Source: a virus
IMG/VR virus record: IMGVR_UViG_3300043788_000176
Location: 1 to 56,565 of that record
Direction: 5' to 3' (one strand)
DNA: 56,565 nt
Part shown: positions 26,199 to 35,859 of the stretch, piece after piece
How positions within the stretch are numbered: position 1 is the stretch's first letter
How the letters are laid out: each line of letters begins with the position of its first letter
Position numbers and translations under genes: made by a program
Notes under the pieces: generated by a model
Seen by the model: only the letters and a program-made list of their open reading frames with translations
What the model was told of the DNA's origin: nothing
Databases searched by the model: none

Positions 26199-26989
26199 CT
26201 GGCAGAGTTAAGATTGCGGTTGCCGTTGCCGCTGGGCTGTTGTTTTCGTTGCCTGCGGCGCGCGCGGCAAGCGTTATGACGCCAGGTCAGTTCCTGATCG
26301 TGCCTAACGGTGGCTCTGGTGCTGGCACGTTCACCGCACACGACGTTCTGGTTGGCGAGGGCACGAGTGCGTTTGCTGCAATTTCCCCTGGCGCCACGAG
26401 CGGCGTGCCTCTTATCTCGCAAGGTACCGGGACTGATCCGGTCTTCGGCACGGTTGTAGTGGCGGGCGGCGGCACCGGTCTCGCGACCCTGACCGCACAC
26501 GCGCTGATAATCGGTGAGGGTACCAGCAACGTTGCGTTCGCAGCGGCGGCAGCCGACAGCATCCCGCTGTGGCAATCGTCGGGGGTTGATCCAACCGTCA
26601 CTGCCATCAACAACTGCGCCACGGCGCTGACCTACGCGACATCGACCCACACCTTTGGGTGCAATGCCGCAGCTGGCATCATCCCGACCGAAGCCACCGC
26701 AACTGGCGCTTCGCCGATCACCATCACGGCAACCAATCTCTTGACCACGGTGGTCTCGATGGCGACACCTGCGGCATCGACGATCAATCTGCCGACAGCA
26801 GTACAGACGGCTGGCTGGCGGGAATGCGTCAAAGATGGCACGACTAACTTCGCCACCAACAACGCGACTATAAAGAGCCCCACCTCTGGAACGATTGACG
26901 GAATAGCAGGGTCAACCGGCGTCGTTCTGAACCAGAAAGGGCAGGAGCTTTGCGTAATGTCCGACGCCACCAATTGGTGGACTGAATAA
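26195..26989 (+). CDS. Exported fibre-like protein
   Basis: A 264-residue protein with a clear Sec signal peptide (MTGRVKIAVAVAAGLLFSLP, cleavage after ARA). The mature part starts ASVMTPGQFLIVPNGG and contains two related repeats (TAHDVLVGEGTSAFAAI and TAHALIIGEGTSNVAFA), then a C-terminal capping segment ending LCVMSDATNWWTE, as in phage fibres. The start at 26195 overlaps the previous stop (ATGA). The next gene shares the MTPGQ-LIVPNGG start. Confidence 0.7.
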   Translation: MTGRVKIAVAVAAGLLFSLPAARAASVMTPGQFLIVPNGGSGAGTFTAHDVLVGEGTSAFAAISPGATSGVPLISQGTGTDPVFGTVVVAGGGTGLATLTAHALIIGEGTSNVAFAAAAADSIPLWQSSGVDPTVTAINNCATALTYATSTHTFGCNAAAGIIPTEATATGASPITITATNLLTTVVSMATPAASTINLPTAVQTAGWRECVKDGTTNFATNNATIKSPTSGTIDGIAGSTGVVLNQKGQELCVMSDATNWWTE

Positions 26990-27044
26990 TTTATACAGCT
27001 ATTTCAATATGTTAGATACGCAAGCCGCCTGAACGAGCAGCAAT

Positions 27045-28493
27045 GTGCCTGTGTGCCGGACTATCCTGGCATGGCTATGTCTATTAGTCGGCGTCATTCT
27101 GTGTCCGACCGATGCGTTTGCGGCGAACATTATGACGCCCGGTCAGGCACTCATCGTACCCAACGGCGGCATTGGCAACACGACGGTGGCCCCCACTGCG
27201 CTGAGCAATGCGTCCACGGTCACAGTTCCGACCCTCACGGGCATCGGTAATAACTTCACGCTGTCAACGACAACCGCGGTCGGCGCTGTCACGATAGCCA
27301 ACCCGACGAGTTTCACCGTTGGGCAGGTGGTGAATTTTGTATTGCTGCAGGACGCGACCGGTGGGGAGGCCATCACTTTCGGATCTGACTATAATTTCAC
27401 GGCAGGCACGCCGTACTTCAATACGGCGGCAAACGCCAAGAACGTCGTTTCGTGCATAGCCGACACGTCATCGACCCTTCAGTGCTCCGCGACCTACATA
27501 AACGCTCTGAGCGTCGGCATCACGCCGATGCCGGGTGGCCGGATAAGCGACAACACCTCGTCGTGCGCGCACCAGACCGATTCGACCACGATCACGACGC
27601 TCTACTACCTGCCGTGCGTCGGCAACGCGCTGCCGATCTCGCCGAACGACGCGACGTTTTTGACTTATGCGATCCCATCGACATCTACCAGCCTGAGCAC
27701 GGCCAACTCGACGAACTTCCCGGCGAACGGCCTCTTCGATTTCTATGCGTTCATTCATTCTGGCGCGGTCACATATTGCGCGGTCAAATGGGGGACGAGC
27801 ACTGCTGGCGCGTCGTCGAGGGGTGGGTCGGCTGGGATCACGACCCTGCTCGGGCTGACCGTCAACAGCGGTGCGTGGACTTGCCTCAATGGTGCTACCT
27901 CGTACACTCTGACGACGGGCGAGGCGACGCTGCTTGGATCGTTTGTGATCTCGCCCACGGCCCAAGATGTCGCGGTGCAGTTCGTGCCTACGGCTGCAGC
28001 CGGTGGCCCGACGAACGGCTGCTACATTGGCTACGCGAATATCTACAATAGCCAGCCGGCCACCTGCCTTGCGCATGACAACACGTCGTCATGGACCTAC
28101 GGGACGGCCACATGGCAGGCATTAGATGCGGGAGCCACGGGGAGTGGGCTTTATAATCGGGTCTATTGGGTCGATCCTCTTGGCGCCAACAATATTCAGG
28201 CGGCGCTGACTATAGCGATGAAAAACACGACTGCGATTGACTTAGGTGCCGTAGGTATTGGTGTAAATGCGACGAGTACCCTGTCTGGGAATTACGCCGT
28301 AACTGGCGCGGTTAGCACCGCGCAGATGGGCACGGCCATTTATGAAGGTGGTGCGCCGCAAACCGGCGGCGGTCTCAACTACGTGCAGGCGATGCAGTAT
28401 GCAAATGCAACCGCTACCGTGACTTACTATGGTACGGGTGCTGGCGGTCCGACCGGGCAAACGGAGCAGCTCTCTCTGAGGGTGGCTTACTGA
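27045..28493 (+). CDS. Exported fibre/adhesin-like protein
   Basis: A 482-residue protein from GTG 27045. The signal peptide (CRTILAWLCLLVGVILCPTD then AFA) is followed by ANIMTPGQALIVPNGG, paralogous to the protein at 26195. The body is Ser/Thr/Asn-rich beta structure with few charges and several cysteines, typical of secreted fibres. No catalytic motif is recognised. Twelve nearby proteins share the same export or tail context. Confidence 0.65.
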   Translation: MPVCRTILAWLCLLVGVILCPTDAFAANIMTPGQALIVPNGGIGNTTVAPTALSNASTVTVPTLTGIGNNFTLSTTTAVGAVTIANPTSFTVGQVVNFVLLQDATGGEAITFGSDYNFTAGTPYFNTAANAKNVVSCIADTSSTLQCSATYINALSVGITPMPGGRISDNTSSCAHQTDSTTITTLYYLPCVGNALPISPNDATFLTYAIPSTSTSLSTANSTNFPANGLFDFYAFIHSGAVTYCAVKWGTSTAGASSRGGSAGITTLLGLTVNSGAWTCLNGATSYTLTTGEATLLGSFVISPTAQDVAVQFVPTAAAGGPTNGCYIGYANIYNSQPATCLAHDNTSSWTYGTATWQALDAGATGSGLYNRVYWVDPLGANNIQAALTIAMKNTTAIDLGAVGIGVNATSTLSGNYAVTGAVSTAQMGTAIYEGGAPQTGGGLNYVQAMQYANATATVTYYGTGAGGPTGQTEQLSLRVAY

Positions 28494-28554
28494 CGAGTCT
28501 GGCTTTGCGGCACAGTCGCTGTTACACCTTGCCATCTGATATCTGAGGTCGGAG

Positions 28555-28830
28555 ATGCCAAACGAATCGGGGCTGACCATCTGCTGCGGTAGCTGCCCTT
28601 TCTACGTGGCGACCAGCGAGGTAATGGGGCTTTGCCACGAAGGCCCTGGGCAGGTTGTTGCTATGACGACACCGCAGGACGCTTTGGGGCGTTCTACATT
28701 CAGCACGCATACGGTTCTGCCGCCAAAGAAATTCACCGATTGGTGCGGTCGCCACCCGCTGTTCTCGTTACAGCACAATGTGCTGCCGTTGGATCGGCGA
28801 TTGGTGGCTGATGCGGAAGGCACCAGTTGA
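28555..28830 (+). CDS. Small cysteine-rich protein
   Basis: A 91-residue protein with four early cysteines (TICCGSCPFY…MGLCHEG) and a later W-C-G-R-H, a likely metal-binding knuckle. There is no signal peptide. It lies between the exported fibre gene and a coupled small gene. No family is recognised. Confidence 0.55.
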   Translation: MPNESGLTICCGSCPFYVATSEVMGLCHEGPGQVVAMTTPQDALGRSTFSTHTVLPPKKFTDWCGRHPLFSLQHNVLPLDRRLVADAEGTS

Positions 28831-29024
28831 TGGCTGGGCGCGCGCAGTTCCATTTGTTTCGCCGTTACGGTCTTGACCCAGTCAAGCTGCGCGAGGCGGT
28901 GCAAAGCGACCCCGCAGTGCGCGAGGAGGCCGAGGCTGAGTTGGCGGCGGTCGAGGGGATTGACCAAAATCGAAGCTCCGTCGCACATATGTATCGCGAG
29001 ATTTTGAGGGAGGCATTGGCTTAA
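28830..29024 (+). CDS. Small helical protein
   Basis: A 64-residue protein with ATG overlapping the previous stop. It is almost wholly alpha-helical and charged (PAVREEAEAELAAVEGIDQN), ending YREILREALA. Possibly a small assembly or internal virion protein. No family is recognised. Confidence 0.5.
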   Translation: MAGRAQFHLFRRYGLDPVKLREAVQSDPAVREEAEAELAAVEGIDQNRSSVAHMYREILREALA

Positions 29025-29031
29025 AGTGCCG

Positions 29032-30021
29032 ATGAGATCGCAATCTCAGCGAGGACTTTTTTATGCGACAGCGGAGGGCGCACATACTGGCGTGCCACTC
29101 TCTGTCGCCAAGGAATTCATCGCTTCTGACCGTCCCGGAAAGTTGCCACAGCATGTGCGTCCCAAACGGGCTGATGGCGGGATGGCAAACGACAACGATC
29201 CCGTCAGCAATGCGCTCGCTCTGCTGAGGCAATTGCCGGCGTCATCAACTGGCGACCTCGCTAAACAGACCGGAGCCGCAGGTCGTCCGTCACCACAGCG
29301 ACCGCCACTCGATCCAAGCGATCCTGTTCAGGCCGCGCTGCTGATGACGCGCCAGCACTTTGCGTTCGGCGGCGTGACACCAGAGATCCCTTCCTTCGAG
29401 AAGGCGGAGATGCGCGACATCTCCAATCCCTACGGGTTCTCGGCCGGCATAGGGGGTGGCAGGACCGACAAGAACCCAATTGACGTGGGTGCCGGTTCAT
29501 ACGTCCTGCCCGCTGACGTTGTGGCTGGTCTTGGTGAGGGCAATAGTCTTGCTGGTCCCAGAATCTGGGACAGCATCCTGCATTCTGGTGGCCCACACGG
29601 CATCGAGGCGCCACAGACTCATCCGCGCACTGGTCAAGGGATACCTCGGCCCCCGAGTGATCCAGAATTGGCCAAGGGAATGTTTGAGGGAGCGGAATCA
29701 GCGCCAATTTCACCGACTCTTGCCAAGGGTGGGCAGGCTGAAGAGAAGGGCGATGGCGAGGGCAAGGTGCCAATTCTCGCTGCTGATGGCGAACTCATTG
29801 TGAGCCCCGACGATGTGGCGCGCATTGGTGAGCGTTATTTCCCACGGCATCGCACCCCAACGCGTCGTGCTCTGATCACACACGGACATCGAATTTTGGA
29901 CGAATTTTGTCGAGAAATCCGGGGGCGTACCATCAAGAAATTGAAAGAACTTCCGGGTCCGGCAGGTTCGAGAAATCCGAAGGAGGGCCACACCCTCGCC
30001 GCGACAAAAGACGCCGCCTGA
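29032..30021 (+). CDS. Virion-associated protein
   Basis: A 329-residue protein. Segments such as DVGAGSYVLPADVVAGLGEG, VPILAADGELIVSPDDVARI and a C-terminal GHRILDEFCREIRGRTIKKL then LPGPAG match a recurring family of podoviral structural proteins of unknown exact role, usually located just before the internal virion proteins, as here. ATG 29032 is chosen over GTG 29026. It overlaps the next gene by one base. Confidence 0.6.
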   Translation: MRSQSQRGLFYATAEGAHTGVPLSVAKEFIASDRPGKLPQHVRPKRADGGMANDNDPVSNALALLRQLPASSTGDLAKQTGAAGRPSPQRPPLDPSDPVQAALLMTRQHFAFGGVTPEIPSFEKAEMRDISNPYGFSAGIGGGRTDKNPIDVGAGSYVLPADVVAGLGEGNSLAGPRIWDSILHSGGPHGIEAPQTHPRTGQGIPRPPSDPELAKGMFEGAESAPISPTLAKGGQAEEKGDGEGKVPILAADGELIVSPDDVARIGERYFPRHRTPTRRALITHGHRILDEFCREIRGRTIKKLKELPGPAGSRNPKEGHTLAATKDAA

Positions 30022-30569
30022 TGAGTGTGATGCTTGGTCTGCCTCCGCCAGTTCGCATTCCTCGTCAGCGTCCCGCGCAACGACCGCCGCGCCCATTCTC
30101 GGATGTCAAGATGGCGACGGCGGAGGACGCTGACGATCTGATTTGGTTCCTGCGCTCGGTCGCTGATGAGATTGACGGGGGTGCCGCCGAGGACGATTTG
30201 ATGACGGCGATGGCCACGCAGTTGGCCTGCCGCGACGGTGGGATGGCGTTGATCGTGCGCGGATCGCGCGGCATTGAGGCGAGCATGGGGATCGTGTTTC
30301 TCCGACCGCTATTGTCGCGAAATTACTTTCTGCACACGGTCTGGCGGGTTGTGGCCCCAGAGGCGCGGATGACGGGGCACGCCAAATCGCTACTGGTCGA
30401 GGCCCGCAAATACGCCGACGGGATCGGGCGGCGGCTGCAAAACATCGAGTACGCTGCTGCGATTGACGCGCCTACCGTGCGGCTCTGCGCACGGCATTTG
30501 AAGATCAGCGGCGCTGTTTTTTCCTATGTGCCGGGACAAGAACCGGATGGTCCACATGGACCAGTTTAG
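30021..30569 (+). CDS. GNAT acetyltransferase-like phage protein
   Basis: A 182-residue protein. From residue about 28 (KMATAEDADDLIWFLRSV) to the end it follows a GNAT-like layout: GGMALIVRGSRGIEASMGIV (beta strands) and MTGHAKSLLVEARKYADG (the acetyl-CoA-binding helix region, poorly conserved). Such proteins are common in podovirus tail modules, often in pairs; acetyl transfer has not been shown. The gene ends in TAG followed directly by TAA. Confidence 0.6.
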   Translation: MSVMLGLPPPVRIPRQRPAQRPPRPFSDVKMATAEDADDLIWFLRSVADEIDGGAAEDDLMTAMATQLACRDGGMALIVRGSRGIEASMGIVFLRPLLSRNYFLHTVWRVVAPEARMTGHAKSLLVEARKYADGIGRRLQNIEYAAAIDAPTVRLCARHLKISGAVFSYVPGQEPDGPHGPV

Positions 30570-30906
30570 TAAGGCAGCAAAGATATTCGCCAGAACGGGA
30601 CCTGCCTCGCTGCCCCTATCGCCACCCCGCCGCCACCGCAAGCCGAGGCGTCCCTCTCCTTTGATTCGGGTTGCCGAATCGCAGAATTGGCGCTGCGCGA
30701 TGGCAGCGCATTTGCAACGGTGCTTGGTTGAACTAGAGAGCTGCGACTTGCACGCATTTCTATTTTATCCTTACACTTACGATGACATCGTCGTGTGTTG
30801 CCCTGCTTGCGCCGCCATGAACCCGCGTGGCCTGAAGCGCGTTGTCAGACGCGGCAATTCATTATTCTATTGCGGCGATGACGGTTACGGTCGTCAGATT
30901 AGCTGA
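30556..30906 (+). CDS. HNH-like cysteine protein of uncertain activity
   Basis: A 116-residue protein from ATG 30556; upstream in-frame ATGs at 30526 and 30547 are also possible. After a basic, Pro-rich N-terminus the sequence RVAESQNWRCAMAAHLQRC then CCPACAAMNPRGL resembles a degenerate HNH core (Q-N-W-R-C…C..C), but the catalytic His pair is not evident. It overlaps both neighbours. Confidence 0.45.
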   Translation: MDQFSKAAKIFARTGPASLPLSPPRRHRKPRRPSPLIRVAESQNWRCAMAAHLQRCLVELESCDLHAFLFYPYTYDDIVVCCPACAAMNPRGLKRVVRRGNSLFYCGDDGYGRQIS

Positions 30907-31351
30907 GCCAGCGGACGAGGAGCCGCTCTTTGCGTTGTTGACGGCGCTCGCGGCGGATAACAACTCTTTTGGGGATGAACTCGACGAACGCCGCATCCGT
31001 GAGCACATCCAGCTTGGCACTGAGCGACGCGGCGGATTGCATGGAGTGATTGATGGCGATGGCGAATTGGCGGCCAGTATCGGGATCATCTGGGATCGTT
31101 GGTGGTACGCCAAGCAGTACATGCTATCGCAGATTTGGTTGTTTGTGAGACCGGCGTATCGGCACTTTCCCTACGAGCGAGAGTTGATCGAATGGGCTAA
31201 GCAGAAGCGGCGGCAGATCGAGGCGGGGGCAGGACAAAAGGTGCCGTTAGCTCACACAGTGATCTCGCAGACGCGGCTCCCTACCAAGCTCAGACTGTGG
31301 CGCAGGCGGTCAGGCAGTGAGATGATCGGCGGGGTATTCCTGATTCGCTAA
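30878..31351 (+). CDS. GNAT acetyltransferase-like phage protein
   Basis: A 157-residue protein from ATG 30878, overlapping the previous gene by 29 bases. It starts MTVTVVRLAEPADEEPLFAL with the usual GNAT N-terminus, then HGVIDGDGELAASIGIIWDR and a Tyr/Trp-rich strand (WWYAKQYMLSQIWLFVRPAY), followed by a helix. It is probably related in function to the protein at 30021. The typical Q/RxxGxG/A acetyl-CoA loop is not obvious. Confidence 0.55.
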   Translation: MTVTVVRLAEPADEEPLFALLTALAADNNSFGDELDERRIREHIQLGTERRGGLHGVIDGDGELAASIGIIWDRWWYAKQYMLSQIWLFVRPAYRHFPYERELIEWAKQKRRQIEAGAGQKVPLAHTVISQTRLPTKLRLWRRRSGSEMIGGVFLIR

Positions 31352-31443
31352 GAATTATGGTACTGTGCTGCGTTCCCCGTGTCTGGGAGCCTTGACCCAA
31401 GTCTGAGCGCCGCCCCGTTCAGCCGGGCTCCGGCAGCGCGGCG

Positions 31444-34400
31444 ATGGGAAAATCTTCGGGCGGCACAAATACCGTAGAAACACAAAGTGCACCTCCAGCT
31501 CAGTTCCTCAATGCCTATTCGGGGGCGGTGAGCAATGCCCAGAATCTGGCGGCGCAGCCCTATCAGCAATATTCTGGCTCTCTGCTAGCCCCGCTCAACA
31601 ATGAGCAATTGAACGCCGCTTATAACGCGCCGAGCCTTTCCAGCAACGCAACGCCGTATCTCAACGAGGCGCAGCAGTATTTTCAAAATGCGGCGACGCC
31701 GATTACCGCAACGCCGTTTTCAACATCACAAGTCAACCAATATCTGTCGCCGTACACCCAGGACGTTACGTCGTCGCTGCAAAATTTGTTCAATCAGCAG
31801 AATGCGACGCAGTTGAGCCAAGTGCAGGGTAATGCTGCGGCACAAGGTGCCTTTGGCGGTGACCGTGAGGCGGTGGCGGCGGCACAGACGGCAGGGCAGC
31901 AGCAGGCTCAAGAAGCGCCAGTTCTCGCGCAAAACCTACAGACTGGTTACAACACGGCGCTTGGCGAATTCAATGCACAACAGCAGGCCAACCTGCAAGC
32001 GCAGCAAGCCACTGGCTGGCTACAGCAAGGTGCCGGGTATGGTGTCGGCAATCTTGGCCAAGAAAATTACAACATTGGCCAGGGAACGCTTGGCACCGAG
32101 GCGAGTCTCGGTGGTCTCCTCCAGCAACAAGCGCAGGAGGGGCTCAATATCCCCTACGAGCAGTTCATCGCTCAGCAATCTTACCCGTACCAAGAGGCAG
32201 GATGGGAGGCCAACATCGCCGAGGGGCTGGGCGGGGCATCGGGGGGCACGTCGTCAACGCAATATCCGGGGCCAAGCGCACTGTCACAGGTTGCTGGGTT
32301 GGGGTTGACGGGAACCGGCATCCTGGGCGCGACGGGAGCGTTTGGGTCGGGCGGCTATCTTACTGGCGCTGGCGGGCTGGCCGACGAATTGCTCGGCAAT
32401 GCTGGTAGCTTTGCGCCCGCCGCTGGCGCGGCGAGTGATGCTGCGCTCGCGCTCGGTCCAGAACTTGCCACTGCCACCGACTTCTCAGGGGGGCTCGCGG
32501 GCGCTGGGGCGGCGATTCTGGGTGCCCAGAGCGGCGGTCGTATCCCGCGCCAAGACGGAGGTGGCAGCAATTCATCCGCCGCTCCGACGCCCACATCGAA
32601 CGCATTGCAGAGTTTGCTGGTCAATCAGTTGCTCTACGGGGGCGGCTCGGGCAGCGATTACGCGGCGGGGGGCAGGATCAGACGGCAAGCGGGTGGCCCG
32701 CTGAGCACGCCGTATTCGGGTCTGACGATCCCTGGCATGCCCACATTGCAATCGGCGATGGGGCAGGCGAACGCGCCGCAAGGACCGCAGCCGTCGCAGC
32801 CGCCAAATCTGTCGAGCGGCTATGTTCCAACACCGCCGCCATCGGCGGGGGGACGCGGGATACCGACTGGGGCTGGCGCTGGAATGCAACAGCAACAGCA
32901 GCAGCCGGTCATGCAGGCATTGCAGACCCTCCAAGCGCTGAAGGGGCTGAAAGGGCTGTTCCCTGGCGATTCCTCCGACACGCCTGCGGCTTCGGCAGGC
33001 GGTGCCGTGACGCTGGGCACGCCATACCAAGGTTTTGATGACGGCGGTGCTGCCATACAGCAGGCGGGGCAATCCGGGACTGGCGGGGGCACCCCGTTAT
33101 CGCAAGGGTTGCTACAGCAATATCTACAGCTGCCGCTGGAGCAATTGCAGGAACTGGCGCAACGCGCCCCGCCGACAACCCCGCAGGGTCAGTCGATCCA
33201 GCGCGCCCTACAGTTGAAGCACATGAACCCTGGATCGGGGATCGGGGGGGCTGGTGCACCGCAGCCGCCGGCATCCCCGCAGGGTCTCGCGGCGACACCG
33301 GCACCAACTGGCCCCGCGACTTCGGGGCTTTCCCCAGTGCTGGCGGCGAATTGGAAAGGCGGTCGCATCGGACGCCAAGAAGGCGGTGATATCCCAGGGC
33401 TTTCGGTTGCGGCTGATTCGGCATTTGCGCAGCCGCAGTCGCCAGACGTGGACATTCCTGGTGTCTCGATCGCGACGGCACCAAACGCGCAAGTCCTGAC
33501 CCAGAAAGGTGACGAGGCTCCGCAGAAGGCTGCGTCACAGATGGTTCCCGGCGGGGCTGGGCTTACTGCGCCGCCAAAAGCTAATGCAACATCTGATCTG
33601 CCAACGCCCTCCTTGGCTAACCCACCCCGGCCTGAAAGCTCGACGGCAGCAACAACGCTCGACAACAATGCGCCGCCCAGCCTTGGTGGGCGCGGGTCTT
33701 TACCGGACGCGAAGAGCATCGGCGTCAACCCGCTGGTCTACAACTATCTCGTGAACCACGTTGCGCCAGGCGAATCGCGTGGCAATCCCAATGCGCTTTA
33801 CGGCAGCGGCACTTTCTCAGATATGTCGCAGCATCCGGCTGATGCTGGCTGGAAAGGTGGCACTGGCCCTGGTGGGCAACCCACTCACGCAGCAGGGCTT
33901 TTGCAGGACGAGCCAGACACTTGGCATCGCATCCAACTGGCGACTGGGGTTTCTGACTTCTCGCCCGCATCGCAGATCAAGGGCAATGCGTGGCTGGCGC
34001 AGCAGACGTATCACGACCGCACTGGACGCGATCTCGCGACCGATCTCGCGGCGGGGAAAACCGCACAGGTTGACCAAGCGCTATCAGGCCAGTGGCCGTC
34101 ACTGGCATCAAAACAGGGCGGCAAACCCTCGTTGGCGAACGGTCCGCAGCTTGGCACTGGAGCTGGCGCTGGCCCGGCGCTGACCGCGCCATTCTCGCAA
34201 GACAATAGTGGAGGTGGGGGCGGCGGGCTGGACCTGAGCCAGCTATCCAGACTGACGGGAACTCAGCGCACGGCAACAGGCGACTTCTACTCAAGCCCGT
34301 GGATGCCGCTGATTGCAGCGGGGGCTGGGATGCTGGCGTCGCGGTCGCCATACCCAGGGGTGGCGCTTGGTGAAGGGCTGGAAACTGGGCTCAAGACGCT

Positions 34401-35859
34401 CGGCAGTCAGCAGTCCGAGATCCCAGAGAACCAGCTGCGAGAGGCCCAAGCGCAGACCGCGCAGATTACCAATGCGCTATTGCCAATCCAAATGCAGGCG
34501 TTGGCGGGTGGCCAAGGGGCACCATCAGGCGGACCGTTAGGCCAGCCCAGCGGCACAACGGGCACGAGTGGAGCGGGGTCTGCTGCGGTGACAGGAAGCC
34601 CAGCATCGGCGGCTGGGGCAATGCCGTCTGGCCCACCCCTGACGCCCGGTTCCGTACAGGGCGCAAGCGGCATGCCTGAGCCGGCCAATCTCGGTCAGAA
34701 CCCACAGTTCGCAGGGCTGGACAGCCAATATCAGGCGATTGGCGCACAGATAGCGCAGTTGAAGCGGATCATTCCGCTGTACCCACAGCACGCGCCAGAA
34801 CTGACGGCGTCGCTGGCGAGCCAGATGGACAACTACACCAAGTTGATGCTTGGTGATCCGCGGATGCAGGCGCAGGCCGAGGCAATGAAGGACTGGGCTG
34901 CAGTTGCGCCGAAGGCGGTGCAGTCCGAGAATGAGGCAGAGTCTCGATACAACAACACAGCAACGCGAGCCCCGCCAGGCAGCTATATGTATAGAGGCAG
35001 TCAGGTGGTTGGTGCGACTCCGACCGTGCGCACAGTCACCGATCCGGGTAGCGGGGCTAAGTCGGAGCAATTCTTTGCGCCACCGCTGCCTGGGCAACAG
35101 GGCGCATCACCCGCACCGCAGCAGGGGCCAGCCGCAACCCAATCGCCAGCGGGGGCCGGCGCCCCGGCTGAGGATGGCGCGCTGGGCAAGTCTTGGCAGA
35201 CCGAACTTGGCCCTGGGCAGAAAGTATCTCTGGAGGATCGCGCTAAAATTGAGCAGGCTGGACGAGAGGAGACGCTGAAAGAAGCGCAGTCGGCGCAAAA
35301 CCAGCAGTCCACCCTGAACGTGATGAAGGACAACGCCGCTAATATCTATACTGGCCCTGGGGCAAGCTACGTCGGCGACTTCAACAAAATTGCTCGGCTA
35401 GTAGACCCAGCTTACGATGATACTGTTGCGGCCCGCGAAAGCTTCTTGAAGAATGGCGGGAATTTGATCCGGCAGGCGACCCGCGAATTGTCACCGCGCG
35501 CGGCATTCCAAGAAGTGCGATTTGTCCAGTCCACGCTGCCGAACCCAGATATGTCCCCGAAGGGACTGAATGCGGTCATTGGCGAACTGCAGGGTCTGAA
35601 CGACTACAAAATCGCCAAGGCGAACGCCCAAGCGCAGTGGGAAGATCAGCACGGCGGCGTCGGGCATGTCGAAGGCTTCGAAAGCAATTGGCAGGCGAAA
35701 GCGCCGGTGACCCCGTACACCTTCATCATTTCGAGGATGCCGCAGAACGAACGGCAAGAGTTATTTGGCAGAATGGCCACGACCGATGAGGGGCGGGCGC
35801 AATTGCAGCGTTTTGCGCAAGAGCGCCAAACCGCAACAGCGAACGGGTGGACGCCGTGA
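31444..35859 (+). CDS. Internal virion (ejection) protein with lysozyme-like domain
   Basis: A 1471-residue protein. Residues 1-260 are Gln/Asn/Ala-rich helices of the type found in podoviral ejection proteins, followed by long Gly/Pro/Ala-rich low-complexity stretches with several repeats of GGRIxRQxGG. Residues about 757-885 form a lysozyme-like domain: APGESRGNPNALYG (Glu near 777), DMSQHP, AAGLLQDEPDTWHRIQLATG, FSPASQIKGNAWLAQQ and GQWPSLA, like phage muramidase/transglycosylase domains that open peptidoglycan for DNA entry. The C-terminal part is helical. The gene overlaps the next by four bases. Confidence 0.75.
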   Translation: MGKSSGGTNTVETQSAPPAQFLNAYSGAVSNAQNLAAQPYQQYSGSLLAPLNNEQLNAAYNAPSLSSNATPYLNEAQQYFQNAATPITATPFSTSQVNQYLSPYTQDVTSSLQNLFNQQNATQLSQVQGNAAAQGAFGGDREAVAAAQTAGQQQAQEAPVLAQNLQTGYNTALGEFNAQQQANLQAQQATGWLQQGAGYGVGNLGQENYNIGQGTLGTEASLGGLLQQQAQEGLNIPYEQFIAQQSYPYQEAGWEANIAEGLGGASGGTSSTQYPGPSALSQVAGLGLTGTGILGATGAFGSGGYLTGAGGLADELLGNAGSFAPAAGAASDAALALGPELATATDFSGGLAGAGAAILGAQSGGRIPRQDGGGSNSSAAPTPTSNALQSLLVNQLLYGGGSGSDYAAGGRIRRQAGGPLSTPYSGLTIPGMPTLQSAMGQANAPQGPQPSQPPNLSSGYVPTPPPSAGGRGIPTGAGAGMQQQQQQPVMQALQTLQALKGLKGLFPGDSSDTPAASAGGAVTLGTPYQGFDDGGAAIQQAGQSGTGGGTPLSQGLLQQYLQLPLEQLQELAQRAPPTTPQGQSIQRALQLKHMNPGSGIGGAGAPQPPASPQGLAATPAPTGPATSGLSPVLAANWKGGRIGRQEGGDIPGLSVAADSAFAQPQSPDVDIPGVSIATAPNAQVLTQKGDEAPQKAASQMVPGGAGLTAPPKANATSDLPTPSLANPPRPESSTAATTLDNNAPPSLGGRGSLPDAKSIGVNPLVYNYLVNHVAPGESRGNPNALYGSGTFSDMSQHPADAGWKGGTGPGGQPTHAAGLLQDEPDTWHRIQLATGVSDFSPASQIKGNAWLAQQTYHDRTGRDLATDLAAGKTAQVDQALSGQWPSLASKQGGKPSLANGPQLGTGAGAGPALTAPFSQDNSGGGGGGLDLSQLSRLTGTQRTATGDFYSSPWMPLIAAGAGMLASRSPYPGVALGEGLETGLKTLGSQQSEIPENQLREAQAQTAQITNALLPIQMQALAGGQGAPSGGPLGQPSGTTGTSGAGSAAVTGSPASAAGAMPSGPPLTPGSVQGASGMPEPANLGQNPQFAGLDSQYQAIGAQIAQLKRIIPLYPQHAPELTASLASQMDNYTKLMLGDPRMQAQAEAMKDWAAVAPKAVQSENEAESRYNNTATRAPPGSYMYRGSQVVGATPTVRTVTDPGSGAKSEQFFAPPLPGQQGASPAPQQGPAATQSPAGAGAPAEDGALGKSWQTELGPGQKVSLEDRAKIEQAGREETLKEAQSAQNQQSTLNVMKDNAANIYTGPGASYVGDFNKIARLVDPAYDDTVAARESFLKNGGNLIRQATRELSPRAAFQEVRFVQSTLPNPDMSPKGLNAVIGELQGLNDYKIAKANAQAQWEDQHGGVGHVEGFESNWQAKAPVTPYTFIISRMPQNERQELFGRMATTDEGRAQLQRFAQERQTATANGWTP

